Part shown: positions 18,861-27,795 of the stretch, piece after piece
How the letters are laid out: every line of letters begins with the position of its first letter
Numbering within the stretch: position 1 is the first letter of the stretch
Source: Marinilabilia rubra
Lineage (GTDB): Bacteria; Bacteroidota; Bacteroidia; Bacteroidales; Marinilabiliaceae
Length of the DNA: 56,938 nt
Direction: 5' to 3'
Assembly (NCBI RefSeq): GCF_003121985.1
Contig: NZ_QEWP01000024.1
Coordinates: 1-56,938, forward strand
Made by a program: the position numbers and the translations under genes
The notes under the pieces: generated by a model
What the model was told of the DNA's origin: nothing
The model's input: only the letters and a program-made list of their open reading frames with translations
The model's database searches: none

Positions 18861-18910
18861 GGGTTAGGGTTAAGGTTAAAGGGTTGTCGGCTTCGCTGGC
18901 AGCCCTTTTT
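18861..18910 (+). ncRNA. Candidate ~50-nt small RNA
   Basis: The predicted transcript starts just after a consensus promoter and ends at an intrinsic terminator. Its first 23 bases consist of G runs separated by TTA/TTAA/TTAAA (GGG, GGG, GG, GGG) and contain no C, so they are single-stranded or could form a two-layer G-quadruplex. The rest is the terminator stem. There is no start codon. I know of no family with this sequence; the RNA is inferred only from its signals. Confidence 0.45.
18881..18910 (+). terminator. Intrinsic terminator
   Basis: GGGTTGTCGGC and GCTGGCAGCCC pair over 11 positions (three are G-T pairs) around a TTC loop, followed directly by TTTTT. It ends the candidate small RNA; no upstream plus-strand protein gene exists for it to serve. 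Confidence 0.75.
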
Positions 18911-19088
18911 AATTTTATCAAAACCATCATCCCCAATGCCAAACACCTCAACACACAGGACTAACAAACAGAACACTATCCATCCCAAGGCAACGTAAAA
19001 CAAACTCTTTCAACGCCTCTTTTTCATATCGCAAGACTGATATTCAAACTCAAAAAATGAAAAAACTATTGCTGTAAACTCAAAATTC

Positions 19089-19114
19089 ACTAATTTAAAC
19101 TACTAAATTAGTAG
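19089..19114. promoter_or_regulatory. Palindromic operator candidate upstream of larE
   Basis: ACTAATTTA and TAAATTAGT form perfect 9-bp arms six bases apart; nested within is the 15-bp palindrome CTACTAA-A-TTAGTAG (19100-19114). It ends 22 bases before the larE start, where a repressor would block initiation. The half-sites resemble those of Rrf2- or BlaI-type dimers, but the protein is not identified. Confidence 0.45.
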
Positions 19115-19136
19115 CGTTATATTAAAAACAGAATCG

Positions 19137-19958
19137 ATGACTGAATTAGATCAGGCAAAATACCATTTAGCAAAAGAATGGTTTGATAAACACCAAAAAA
19201 TATTAATCGCACTCTCCGGTGGCGTAGACTCATGCCTTGCCGCTTTTCTAGCAAGGCATTTTCTGGGTAAGAACAATGCCGTTGCTATTATTGGTGATTC
19301 TCCGGCACTAAAACGGAAAGACTATCAGCAAGCTCTTGATTTCTGCGATTCTCACTTTATTCAGCACCACACAATAAAACCAGGCGAAATTGAGGATCCC
19401 AGATACAACAGCAATCCGGTTGATCGGTGTTTTTGGTGTAAAAATTCGCTATACACAGCAATGGTTCAGCTAAGGGAAAGCGTATATCCTGAATTTGAAA
19501 TAATCAATGGCAGCAATAAAAGTGACCTGGGAGACTATCGCCCCGGGCTGAAAGCAGCAGATGAATACAATGTTTTTAGCCCCTTGGCAGACTGTGGTTT
19601 TGAAAAAGAAGACATTAGAAGAATGGCACTTCATTTTGAACTTAAAGAGTGGGACAAACCGGCGAGCCCTTGCATGAGCAGCCGATTCCCATATGGAGAA
19701 AACATTACCCGTGAAAAATTGAAGATGGTTGAAATGGCAGAAGAAGCGGTTAACCGGCATGGTTTTAAAGATGTAAGAGCCCGCTATAAATCTGGAAATG
19801 CCACCATTGAGGTACCAAAGGAAGAAATACCCAGGTTGATAGAATTGATGACTGATCTGAATGATCAATTTCAAAAGATAGGTTTCAAGGAAGCATTTTT
19901 GGATAAAGAAGGTTTGGTATCGGGAAAACTCAATAGGGATTTGAATTTGGATAAATAA
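19137..19958 (+). CDS. larE: LarE-type ATP-dependent sulfur transferase (PP-loop)
   Basis: The protein has 273 residues. S-G-G-V-D-S near residue 27 is the ATP-pyrophosphatase loop. R-C-F-W-C-K supplies Cys98 and Cys101, and P-A-S-P-C-M-S-S-R supplies Cys179. LarE makes the pincer dithiocarboxy group of the nickel cofactor of lactate racemase. Single-cysteine forms sacrifice their own sulfur, while forms with three such cysteines hold a [4Fe-4S] cluster; this protein has the three-cysteine pattern. No larA, larB or larC is in the window, so it is an orphan here. Related PP-loop enzymes exist, so another sulfur-insertion role is possible. Confidence 0.85.
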   Translation: MTELDQAKYHLAKEWFDKHQKILIALSGGVDSCLAAFLARHFLGKNNAVAIIGDSPALKRKDYQQALDFCDSHFIQHHTIKPGEIEDPRYNSNPVDRCFWCKNSLYTAMVQLRESVYPEFEIINGSNKSDLGDYRPGLKAADEYNVFSPLADCGFEKEDIRRMALHFELKEWDKPASPCMSSRFPYGENITREKLKMVEMAEEAVNRHGFKDVRARYKSGNATIEVPKEEIPRLIELMTDLNDQFQKIGFKEAFLDKEGLVSGKLNRDLNLDK

Positions 19959-19993
19959 CCAGGGGCATCAAAAAAAAACGAGGATTTTTTCAA

Positions 19994-20443
19994 TTATCCC
20001 CGGGCTTTGTCCAGAAGGCGATTAAGCTCTTTCACCTCTTCTGGATCGAGGTTAGCTAGCAGACTATCTGTCTTTTTTTCACATTCCAACATCTCATCCA
20101 GAAGTTGCAGTCCGGCAGGAGTAATTTCGATGCTTTTTTGTCTTCTATCAGCAGGATTTTCAACTCTGGTAACCATTTTTTTCTCTACCAGACGGTCAAT
20201 AATCCGACTAACATCTGATACTTTATCCAGCATCCGCTCCTTTATGAAACCAATAGACAAAGGAGCTTCGGAACGAAAACCACGAAGAATTCTCAACACG
20301 TTATACTGCGGTTCGGTAATGCCAAATCGCTTAAAAGACTTTACCATTTCATAACTAAGTATATTGGTGGTGTACCGTAAGTTGATAAACCCTTTGTAAT
20401 AATCGTTCCGAAAGCGACCTTTTATCTCATCTTCGATGCGCAT
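19994..20443 (-). CDS. MarR-family transcriptional regulator
   Basis: The protein has 149 residues with the MarR winged helix: F-G-I-T-E-P-Q-Y-N-V-L-R-I-L-R-G, a recognition helix with V-S-D-V-S-R-I-I-D-R-L-V, and the wing R-V-E-N-P-A-D-R-R-Q-K. It is the last gene of a three-gene minus-strand run (nitroreductase, YceI, MarR) with a 20-bp gap to YceI. Autoregulation of this redox/stress-type operon is the likely role; the ligand is unknown. Confidence 0.92.
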   Translation of the reverse strand: MRIEDEIKGRFRNDYYKGFINLRYTTNILSYEMVKSFKRFGITEPQYNVLRILRGFRSEAPLSIGFIKERMLDKVSDVSRIIDRLVEKKMVTRVENPADRRQKSIEITPAGLQLLDEMLECEKKTDSLLANLDPEEVKELNRLLDKARG

Positions 20444-20463
20444 AGCTTAACAATATCAGTTAA

Positions 20464-21030
20464 TTATTCAAGAAACAACTGCACATTGATCGTAAATTCA
20501 TCATCAATTGCCTTGTCTGCTAAGTTATCAAAGAATTTGGTAGATCCATAACGCACATCATATAATGTTCTGTCGACCACTATCTCAGCAGAATATCCTC
20601 CTGAAATTGAATTTGCTTCAAATGAAACCGGATTGGTTTTTCCTTTGATGGTTAAATCGCCTGTCACTTTCAATGAAGATCCCGATTTTTCACTACCATC
20701 AATTACAAATTTACTGGTAGCATAATTCTCAACGTCAAAAAAATCAGCCGATTTTAAGTGTCCTACCAATTTCTGGTTAGTTGACTCATCCTCAATATCG
20801 GTTACAGCAATACTCTCCATATTGATGACAAACTCTCCGCTTTGAATAAGCCCATTACTGACAACCAAACTGCCTGATTTAAGATCTATAGTTCCCGCAT
20901 GAGAGCCAGTTATTTTCTCTGCCTCCCAGGTTAATTCACTTTTATTCAAATCAACATTTTGGCTATCCTGAGCTTTCAAATTAACCAAAGCAACAGCACC
21001 AATGACAACAACTAAGAACAATTTTTTCAT
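20464..21030 (-). CDS. YceI-family periplasmic lipid-binding protein
   Basis: The protein has 188 residues with a signal peptide ending near L-K-A-Q. The YceI lipocalin-like barrel is recognised by S-E-L-T-W-E-A-E-K, the H-L-K-S-A-D-F-F-D-V block and G-D-L-T-I-K-G-K-T-N-P-V. Family members bind isoprenoids or amphiphiles in the periplasm, and are often linked with stress. It lies 47 bp downstream of the nitroreductase. Confidence 0.92.
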   Translation of the reverse strand: MKKLFLVVVIGAVALVNLKAQDSQNVDLNKSELTWEAEKITGSHAGTIDLKSGSLVVSNGLIQSGEFVINMESIAVTDIEDESTNQKLVGHLKSADFFDVENYATSKFVIDGSEKSGSSLKVTGDLTIKGKTNPVSFEANSISGGYSAEIVVDRTLYDVRYGSTKFFDNLADKAIDDEFTINVQLFLE

Positions 21031-21077
21031 AATCTATTCTATTTATAATTAAACAATAACTTTTTTGTTTCTAAGTC

Positions 21078-21695
21078 TTAAACAACAGAAACTATCTCAT
21101 CAAATGACCGCCTCGGACGCCTTGGGTATAATTCTTTAGAATCATCTGCGTACCCTAAACTGATAGCCATTACCACTTCTTCTTCGTTACTAAGCCCAAA
21201 ATCTTTGCGAATGCCATCGAAATCAAGTCCGCTCATCGGATGAGAATCCACGCCAAATTCTTTTGCAGAAACCATTAGCGACATGCCCATTAATCCGGTA
21301 TTGCTTTCTGCAAATTTTAACTTTCTCTCCTCGCTTGAGCCATATAGAAACTTAGCTGCCTGCTTGGCCCCGTCTACAATCGCATCATGTCCCCCAACAC
21401 TTTCTAGCATTTCTTCCCACACCGGGTTTTGACTATCATACCCCTCTTTGTTGCCTACCAGAACAACTGTGACCGGAGCTTCCAGAATCTTGTCCTGATT
21501 ATTGGCAAGCTCGTAAAGCTTTTGTTTGCTATCGGGATTGGTTACCAATATAATTCTCCAGGGTTGAAGATTAAATGCAGATGGAGCCATAACAGCTAAA
21601 TCCACAATCTCTTTCACGATATCCATTGACAAAGGCTTGCTTTTATCAAAATAATTGATTGACCGCCTCTCTTTGAGTAATAATTCTGCATTCAT
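21078..21695 (-). CDS. Nitroreductase-family flavoprotein
   Basis: The protein has 205 residues. R-R-S-I-N-Y-F-D near the N-terminus binds FMN phosphate; M-A-P-S-A-F-N-L-Q-P-W-R is the family signature and the C-terminal R-R-P-R-R-S-F-D closes the site. It should reduce nitro or quinone compounds with NAD(P)H. It is first in the operon with yceI and marR and has a good promoter 26 bp upstream. Confidence 0.9.
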   Translation of the reverse strand: MNAELLLKERRSINYFDKSKPLSMDIVKEIVDLAVMAPSAFNLQPWRIILVTNPDSKQKLYELANNQDKILEAPVTVVLVGNKEGYDSQNPVWEEMLESVGGHDAIVDGAKQAAKFLYGSSEERKLKFAESNTGLMGMSLMVSAKEFGVDSHPMSGLDFDGIRKDFGLSNEEEVVMAISLGYADDSKELYPRRPRRSFDEIVSVV

Positions 21696-21720
21696 ATCGA
21701 TTCATTTTTTGATTACAGTG

Positions 21721-21751
21721 CAAATATATGTTATGCCTTTATTTGTTGCAA
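21721..21751 (-). promoter_or_regulatory. Promoter of the nitroreductase-YceI-MarR operon
   Basis: Read on the minus strand: TTGC, 19 bases, then TATATTTG (21721-21728). This fits the Bacteroidota consensus. It lies 26 bp before the nitroreductase ATG. TGCAAATA and TATTTGTTGCA flank it as an imperfect inverted pair, a possible MarR site. Confidence 0.65.
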
Positions 21752-21903
21752 CACTTAATAGAGAATTATATTATTTTAATTAAAATTCAAATTATAATAC
21801 AACTACAAAATTACATGATAACGAGCTGTCCTTAAGAATAAAGGCTCAAAAACTATTCAATTCAAGAAGGATTTAGAAAAGTCTGACACAAAAAATTTAG
21901 AGT

Positions 21904-24261
21904 TTAGAACTCAATTTTGTAGCTAATAAAAGGAATTGCACTATCAAAAAATTCATTTTCAACCAGCTCTTTTTGCAGGTTATACCGTTTACCCTGATAC
22001 TGGCGACCTGCAATATTTTTTATCTGGAGTGCAAGAACAGAGGAAGTCTTTTTGCCATTCACCCGATACGTAAGTGTAAAATCTGTAATCGCTTCCAAGT
22101 TAGAGTACCTGTCCACAAAAGGTTTGTGCTCATCATAAATCACCTCCTTTGCCATGTGGGTTGCCTCTTCATCAACAGGGTGAAACCAATAAGGGCCCCT
22201 CATCGTTATTTTCAAATTTGCCCCCAGAAGGTTTCTATTTCTTACCTTCCACTCTTTGCCCCCCAGTAAATTAAGCACATATCCTCCATCATATCTGGTG
22301 CGTCTCTCCACATCATCGCCTCCTTTATATTTTGAGTCATAAACAGAACCGGTGACCATGTAATAATACCCGTTTTTAAGAAATCGTTCAATAGTTACAT
22401 CAACTCCTATATTTTTCCCGGTTCCTTCATTTACCAATTTCCGGTCAAAAGACCAATCGCTTCGGAAATTAAGCATTGAATAAGGGCTTTTGGCAACAAC
22501 AGGAACATCATATAAAGCCTGATAATAAGGCTCTACTTTCACCCTGAAATAATTGGTGGGACTCCAATTGTATCCTATCACGAAGTGATGAGCACCCATG
22601 CGCTTCAGGGTTTTGTTGGGTCTGATCGATTCATCCGCCGCCTCATTTCCATTAGTCACATAATAAATAAAAAGAGGTTCAGTCTGACTATGATTTCCAT
22701 ACCCAAAAGAGATGAAATGCTGGGGATTTAAATTCATGCCCATGGAGAGCCGGGGCTCCAACCGAAAATCATCAGTCACCTGAAACCATGAGGCATTAAC
22801 CCCTGCCGTCATATAAAAGCCATCAGAAAAGTTATATTTTCCCTGCAGATGACCTTCCATAAGCCATGTTTCTCCATCACCCTCCAGAAAATGGTCAAAA
22901 CTCCCGGACTCAATATTCCTTGCTTTTCCTGTCAAATCATAAAACAAGCTATTGGCATCAAATCCTCCGCGTAAATTCAGAGAAGCATTGTATTTATGAG
23001 TTACCAATGAAGACCAGGTCACTTTTCCCTCAATATTTTCAACAAAAAGCTTTGGCGATAATTCTGAGGGATTTTCTTTATCCAATCTTAATTTTTCGGA
23101 GTAAAGATGTTGACCGGCATTTGCAGCAATTGTGGAACGCAAGAAGGTTTGTCCTGAAAGTGACTTCTTGTAAGTAATACCTCCGGCTCCCATGTTGTAT
23201 TCAAAACGCATCTTTTGCCGGTTTTCAGGAAACTCCCATTTTTCAGCCTCATCGAATCCATCAGAAGTACTTTTACTTAAACCACCAATTCCCCATAGAG
23301 AAAAAGTCCCTCCGTTTGGTGACGGAAGATTCAGTTTAAATGATAAATCCTGATAAACCGGAATTTCATTCATCTCTTTAGTTTCGGGAAGAAATTTAAA
23401 AACCAGGGCCATGGTAGAGTATCGGTAATTAAACAGAAAAGACCCCTGACCATCCTTTTTCAGCGGCCCCTCTGCAGCGGCTTCAATACCCTGAACACCT
23501 ACCTGTCCGGAATACTCGAAAGAGCGATTATTCCCGCTTCTGAGTTTCATATCAAAAACTCCTGCAGTACCATTTCCATATTCGGCAGGAAAAGCACCGG
23601 TATAAAAATCAGAATTGGCCAGCACCTGACTGCTAAACATGGTCAGACCTCCTCCTCCGGCAACATTAGAGCCGGCAAAATGACTCGGAACCGGAATGTC
23701 AATTCCCTCAAGTCGCCAAAGTAAGCCTTTCGGTGCATTACCCCGAACTACAATCGCGTTTACATTAATACCGGCTGTAGTCACTCCTGCAAAATTACCT
23801 GCCATACGCCCGGGATCATCCAGTGAACCGGCATACCTGCGGGCTTCTTCAACTGAAAACGTTCGGGCACTTACAGATGCCATGCTATTAATTGGGCGGT
23901 CTTTCCGGAAAGAAGATTTTACAACCACTTCCTCTATTTGAGAGACACGCTCTTCCATATCTATATTGAGCACCACTTCTTTTCCCGATCCGACCACAAT
24001 TTCGGGAATTACCGCAGGATTGTAACCAACGAAACGAACCTCAAGGGTGTATCTTCCCACAGGAACTTCACTAAATTCAAAATGCCCTTCCATATTTGTA
24101 ATGGTTCCCATCCCTTTTTCCCTGAGTAATACATTTGCTCCGGGAAGGGTTTCACGAGAAGAAGCATCTTTTACAACACCTCTTACAATTTGAAAAGGCT
24201 CCTGAGAGAAAACAGAAGAAACAATCAGCAAGTAAACGAACAAGAAAACAACTCGATTCAT
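21904..24261 (-). CDS. TonB-dependent receptor with carboxypeptidase-like N-terminal domain (not SusC type)
   Basis: The protein has 785 residues from the ATG at 24261, chosen because MNRVVFLFVYLLIVSSVFS is a signal peptide; the frame is open 30 codons further up. A carboxypeptidase-regulatory-like domain (about 25-110) with R-E-T-L-P-G-A-N-V precedes the plug (A-I-V-V-R-G-N-A-P-K-G-L-L-W-R-L-E-G) and a barrel ending in Y-K-I-E-F. It has no SusD partner and stands alone. The substrate is unknown; siderophores, cofactors, peptides or glycans are all possible. Confidence 0.92.
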   Translation of the reverse strand: MNRVVFLFVYLLIVSSVFSQEPFQIVRGVVKDASSRETLPGANVLLREKGMGTITNMEGHFEFSEVPVGRYTLEVRFVGYNPAVIPEIVVGSGKEVVLNIDMEERVSQIEEVVVKSSFRKDRPINSMASVSARTFSVEEARRYAGSLDDPGRMAGNFAGVTTAGINVNAIVVRGNAPKGLLWRLEGIDIPVPSHFAGSNVAGGGGLTMFSSQVLANSDFYTGAFPAEYGNGTAGVFDMKLRSGNNRSFEYSGQVGVQGIEAAAEGPLKKDGQGSFLFNYRYSTMALVFKFLPETKEMNEIPVYQDLSFKLNLPSPNGGTFSLWGIGGLSKSTSDGFDEAEKWEFPENRQKMRFEYNMGAGGITYKKSLSGQTFLRSTIAANAGQHLYSEKLRLDKENPSELSPKLFVENIEGKVTWSSLVTHKYNASLNLRGGFDANSLFYDLTGKARNIESGSFDHFLEGDGETWLMEGHLQGKYNFSDGFYMTAGVNASWFQVTDDFRLEPRLSMGMNLNPQHFISFGYGNHSQTEPLFIYYVTNGNEAADESIRPNKTLKRMGAHHFVIGYNWSPTNYFRVKVEPYYQALYDVPVVAKSPYSMLNFRSDWSFDRKLVNEGTGKNIGVDVTIERFLKNGYYYMVTGSVYDSKYKGGDDVERRTRYDGGYVLNLLGGKEWKVRNRNLLGANLKITMRGPYWFHPVDEEATHMAKEVIYDEHKPFVDRYSNLEAITDFTLTYRVNGKKTSSVLALQIKNIAGRQYQGKRYNLQKELVENEFFDSAIPFISYKIEF

Positions 24262-24687
24262 AGTTTTACTATTCCAATACAGAGACTTTGATTCTGAACG
24301 CCCAAAAATACATAAGTTCGGTTTTATTGCGAAATTGAAACAGATCAACAAACAAAAAGAACTGACTAATAGCGAAATTAGCCATATAAGTTCCGTGTAT
24401 TACTATTGTACATAGGGGGCGCTGAAAAACGCTTATATTATTAAATACTAAAACCTTAAGTCACATCAACAAACTCCAAAGTGCAAGCTTATTTCGCATC
24501 ACACTCAAATTTCTTTGCACTTAATCCTAAAATAACAGCTAATCAAAAGAACAAAATTTTCTTCACAATAGCCCGGCAGATCCGCAGATCAGGAGATTTA
24601 AAACAAATCGTTTTTTGCTGAATTCTGAACTTTAGAACACCATGACCCGTTAAAACAATCAATTAAAACCAAAGGCATTTCAAAAAC
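24262..24687. other. 426-base intergenic region upstream of the TonB receptor gene
   Basis: No gene is visible. A motif reading GGCGCTGAAAAACGCTTATA lies at about 24418-24437. An inverted pair AAGTGCAA/TTGCACTT lies at about 24480-24522. Diverged relatives of both occur at 29.6-29.76 kb. No clear promoter was identified. Confidence 0.5.
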
Positions 24688-25644
24688 TTAAGGAACTATT
24701 GCCATTAAAGATCTGAAAAAACTCAAAACCTCCTCTTTCACATTATCCGGCTGCTCGTGCCCAACATTTTCAAATGTCCTTATGCGGGCATTTATATTAT
24801 GGGACTGATAGATGGAATCACAAGCTTCCCATCTTTTAGGTTGCATTTCTTCGCCAAGCAATCTAAAAACCTGTTTCCTTTCTTTTATATTATAACCATC
24901 CTCATATGGAATAGCATCATTATCATCGAGTTGCCCCATAAACAGAAACTGAGGCGTTTTTGCAAAAGCATCCAAAGCAAAAGGCTTATTAAAAAGAGAG
25001 TCAAAATCATTGACCCCCAATGGGAAATTCAAAGCTTCTCCTTCAACACTGTCTTCAGGCAAGATTAATAATCCGTTTACACCACCCCCTGCAACTCCTT
25101 TTACCAACTCAGGATGGATGGCTGCGAAACGATTAACAAATGACCCGGAAGCAGAAAAACCCGTAAGAAAAACCTGATCATCTACTCTGCAACCCATATC
25201 TTTTAAAGTACTACGGGCATCATCAATCATATTTATTAACTGAAGATCAATGCGCTCAAGATCATTTCCCTTTTGTAGCATAACATCCCGGTCAAGCGCG
25301 TGGGAATAAATCCGCCAGGTACTTTTGCGGCGTGGAAAAACCGGAACCAGCAGAGGACAATCTAACTCACCGGCCAGGAAATTTCCCATATAAAAATCTC
25401 TCGAAGCAATTCTTTCAGCTTTTTCAATATGTCTTTGGAAATCATCATCGGCAAATCCGGAATTATTGGGTTCCACAATTAAGACTGCCGTTTTTTCAGT
25501 TGGCATTTCATCGGGGATAAAAAGAAAGAATGGAAAATTAAATCCCTTTTGTGAATTAGCTTCGGTAAAAATCAACTTTCCATCGGGGCCCTTTTGGAAA
25601 CAGGCTGACAGGAAAACAAGACCAAGAAAAAGAATTTTTTTCAT
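24688..25644 (-). CDS. Alpha/beta-hydrolase lipoprotein
   Basis: The protein has 318 residues with the lipobox L-S-A-C at the end of a short signal peptide. The nucleophile elbow G-F-S-A-S-G carries the catalytic Ser, G-Q-L-D-D-N-D supplies an acid candidate and G-H-E-Q-P the His. The fold and spacing resemble esterase/PHB-depolymerase-like hydrolases. It should act in the periplasm or at the surface on an ester or peptide; the substrate is not evident. Its upstream 103 bases are strikingly similar to those of the DUF4199 gene at 28641. Confidence 0.8.
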   Translation of the reverse strand: MKKILFLGLVFLSACFQKGPDGKLIFTEANSQKGFNFPFFLFIPDEMPTEKTAVLIVEPNNSGFADDDFQRHIEKAERIASRDFYMGNFLAGELDCPLLVPVFPRRKSTWRIYSHALDRDVMLQKGNDLERIDLQLINMIDDARSTLKDMGCRVDDQVFLTGFSASGSFVNRFAAIHPELVKGVAGGGVNGLLILPEDSVEGEALNFPLGVNDFDSLFNKPFALDAFAKTPQFLFMGQLDDNDAIPYEDGYNIKERKQVFRLLGEEMQPKRWEACDSIYQSHNINARIRTFENVGHEQPDNVKEEVLSFFRSLMAIVP

Positions 25645-25716
25645 AGATTGCTTTTTATGGATTGATAAAGTTAATAGAGCGTTAGTTCCGAATGCTTCGG
25701 GATAGATATGAAATGT

Positions 25717-25819
25717 AAGACAAATATTATAACACTGAAAACCTGTGCATTATCCCAAACAAACACATACCTGCAAACAATTGATAACAAATGTATTGTA
25801 AAAGTTAAACTAAGTATTG
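25717..25819 (-). repeat. Shared leader block, copy A (upstream of the hydrolase)
   Basis: These 103 bases align without a gap to 29175-29277; by eye 77 of 103 match, including a perfect 17-base stretch AACACTGAAAACCTGTG. The block ends 72 bp before the hydrolase start. Equal length, no gaps and equal position before two genes suggest a shared promoter or leader, or two copies of a mobile repeat. Confidence 0.65.
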
Positions 25820-25923
25820 TAAAATAAAATTAGCATAATATTAATTCACAGGCCCATGCTCCCAAAAACAACCTGAAAACGCACATAAATTTTGGTACTG
25901 TTTGCTTAGTTTATAGACCGACA

Positions 25924-26679
25924 CTAACTATTTAACCACCTCCTAAAACCATAAACCCTGTCAATACTAACAATCACCTCAAAACCATCATGCATGGGCG
26001 GGTTGAGTTCTACTTTTATCCTTCCCCGGGAGTAAGCCGTCATGTTTTGTATGGCTTTCATGTTGACCAGAAATTTCCGGTTAACTCTGAAAAAATGTTC
26101 CGGATCCAATATATTTTCAAGCTTATCGAGAGAAAATTCAACCGGATAACTGTTGCCTTTAAAGAGTTTCAGGTAAACCCCTTTTTCCTGGGCATAGAAA
26201 TAAGCAATTTCCTCAACCTCTATCTTTTTAATTTTTTCTCCTATCTGGATGAGAAACCGCTTTCTAAAGGGAGGTTCGTTCCCTTTTAACTGAGCCACCA
26301 ACGACTGCAAATCCATGCTCAGGGAATGCTTCAATGACTTAAATTTCTCCAAAGCTTCTCTAAGATCTTTTAATCTGATAGGTTTTAACAAATATGAAAC
26401 ACTGTTTACTTCAAAGGCTTTGATGGCATATTGATCATAAGCTGTCGTAAAAATAACAGGTGTATTTACCGATACCCTTTCAAAAATATCAAAACAGATT
26501 CCGTCAGACAATTGAATGTCCATAAAAACAATATCTGCAGAATTTTTGGAAAACCAACTTACGGACTCTTTTACCGAACCGAGTCGATCCTGCACTTGAA
26601 TGGCAGGATCAATTTCCGAAAGCATATTCTCCATTTTTTCGGCTGCCACCTGTTCATCTTCAATAATAAGTACCTTCAT
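25924..26679 (-). CDS. LytTR-type response regulator
   Basis: The protein has 251 residues from the ATG at 26679, which opens M-K-V-L-I-I-E-D-E-Q, the canonical receiver start; a start at 26709 would overlap the kinase gene. The REC domain has Asp54 in F-M-D-I-Q-L. The C-terminal LytTR domain (about 145-250) shows I-A-Y-F-Y-A-Q-E-K-G-V-Y and F-F-R-V-N-R-K-F-L-V-N. It binds DNA through LytTR and is paired with the kinase gene 10 bp upstream. Confidence 0.94.
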   Translation of the reverse strand: MKVLIIEDEQVAAEKMENMLSEIDPAIQVQDRLGSVKESVSWFSKNSADIVFMDIQLSDGICFDIFERVSVNTPVIFTTAYDQYAIKAFEVNSVSYLLKPIRLKDLREALEKFKSLKHSLSMDLQSLVAQLKGNEPPFRKRFLIQIGEKIKKIEVEEIAYFYAQEKGVYLKLFKGNSYPVEFSLDKLENILDPEHFFRVNRKFLVNMKAIQNMTAYSRGRIKVELNPPMHDGFEVIVSIDRVYGFRRWLNS

Positions 26680-26689
26680 ATCAAAAATG

Positions 26690-27763
26690 TCAAAGACCCT
26701 GGTCTTCATTCATTACTAAAGGGAGCATCACTACATAGTGGCCGTTAACAACCTTAAAATGAGGCTCCGTATCTCCAATGAAAGCATAACGTTTTCTAAG
26801 GTTTTTCAATCCCAATCCAGTCGATTTGCTGGTGGTTTTGGGTTGGATATTGTTTCTCACAACTAACCAATCGCCCCTTGTAAAGATATCAATTTTCAAA
26901 GGATTTTCTTTATTCACAACATTATGCTTTATGGCATTTTCGAGTAAGACCTGCAAAGATAAGGGTGGCAGTAAAGCAGACAAAAGCTCTCCACCTATAT
27001 TCTCAGTAAACTTCAAATCCTGTCCATATCTTATTTGTTGTAGAAATAAATATGACCGCATAAAATCCAGTTCAAGTTCAAGGGTTGTTACAGGTTGCTC
27101 AATAGTATCCAAAACATACCGGTAAATATGAGCAAACTCATCCACAAACTCCTGCGCTTTATCAGGATTTTTTTTGATAAGCCCTGAAAGCACATTAAGA
27201 CTGTTAAACATGAAATGCGGATTAATCTGGCTCTTCAGCACCTCAAACTTTATCTGAGAAAGCTCTTCCTGAAGATTGCTGGCTTCTTGTTGTGCTTTTT
27301 TACTTTCCTCAAAATAGATTGCCCCTTCCAATATGGTCATAAGTATAAGGTTTACAACAGAAGCAATCAGGGAATTATAATACAACACCTCTCCCAGATC
27401 TTCTTCAAATGACTTTATCTGGTGCGACAAAAGAGTGATTCCAATCGCAACAATGGCCGCAATAAAAACAGAAGTAAATAATTGAAAAAAAAGTCGCTTA
27501 AAGACCCTCTTTCCCCAGGGTAAAAATTTATTGAAATACTGGATAAGCAAAAGATCGGGATAGGCCAGAAAAAAACTGGCCAGTAAACTTAAAGAAGTCC
27601 CCACTGCAAAGCGCGTAAAGAAATGTCCATATCCCTGAAGGATATAATAGCCGCTAAAATGAGTATAAGCAATAACCGCAAGCTGAACACCAATTGCAAG
27701 AAATATCAGCAATTTCAGCAACTTTAGGAAAGGGAAAAAATTATGTATCCGTTTGAAAAACAT
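26690..27763 (-). CDS. LytS/YehU-type membrane histidine kinase
   Basis: The protein has 357 residues from the ATG at 27763; the frame continues three codons to a TTG. Four hydrophobic segments (about residues 15-150) are followed by a coiled coil and the His_kinase domain with Q-I-N-P-H-F-M-F-N-S-L-N, where His is phosphorylated. A short HATPase domain follows with E-N-A-I-K-H-N and G-L-G-L-K-N-L-R-K-R. It is the cognate kinase of the LytTR regulator immediately downstream. The membrane segments are not a recognised ligand domain, so the signal is unknown. Confidence 0.93.
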   Translation of the reverse strand: MFFKRIHNFFPFLKLLKLLIFLAIGVQLAVIAYTHFSGYYILQGYGHFFTRFAVGTSLSLLASFFLAYPDLLLIQYFNKFLPWGKRVFKRLFFQLFTSVFIAAIVAIGITLLSHQIKSFEEDLGEVLYYNSLIASVVNLILMTILEGAIYFEESKKAQQEASNLQEELSQIKFEVLKSQINPHFMFNSLNVLSGLIKKNPDKAQEFVDEFAHIYRYVLDTIEQPVTTLELELDFMRSYLFLQQIRYGQDLKFTENIGGELLSALLPPLSLQVLLENAIKHNVVNKENPLKIDIFTRGDWLVVRNNIQPKTTSKSTGLGLKNLRKRYAFIGDTEPHFKVVNGHYVVMLPLVMNEDQGL

Positions 27764-27795
27764 ACTGCACAATTGGTCTTACATTTAAATAAAGT

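Larger units (their letters stand above)
18530..19136. other. 607-base intergenic region between the kinase and larE
   Basis: It has no protein gene that I can support. The left part (18530-18770) is AT-rich with no clear signal and must contain the kinase promoter. The right part holds a candidate short RNA with promoter and terminator (18826-18910) and a palindrome next to larE (19089-19114), listed separately. Confidence 0.6.

Noticed and set aside
18861-18883. Telomere-like GGGTTA repeats
   Set aside because: Only two perfect units; they lie inside a short transcript flanked by bacterial promoter and terminator signals.
18773-19003. 76-codon minus-strand frame
   Set aside because: It runs antisense through the promoter, candidate small RNA and terminator, and its composition is not protein-like.
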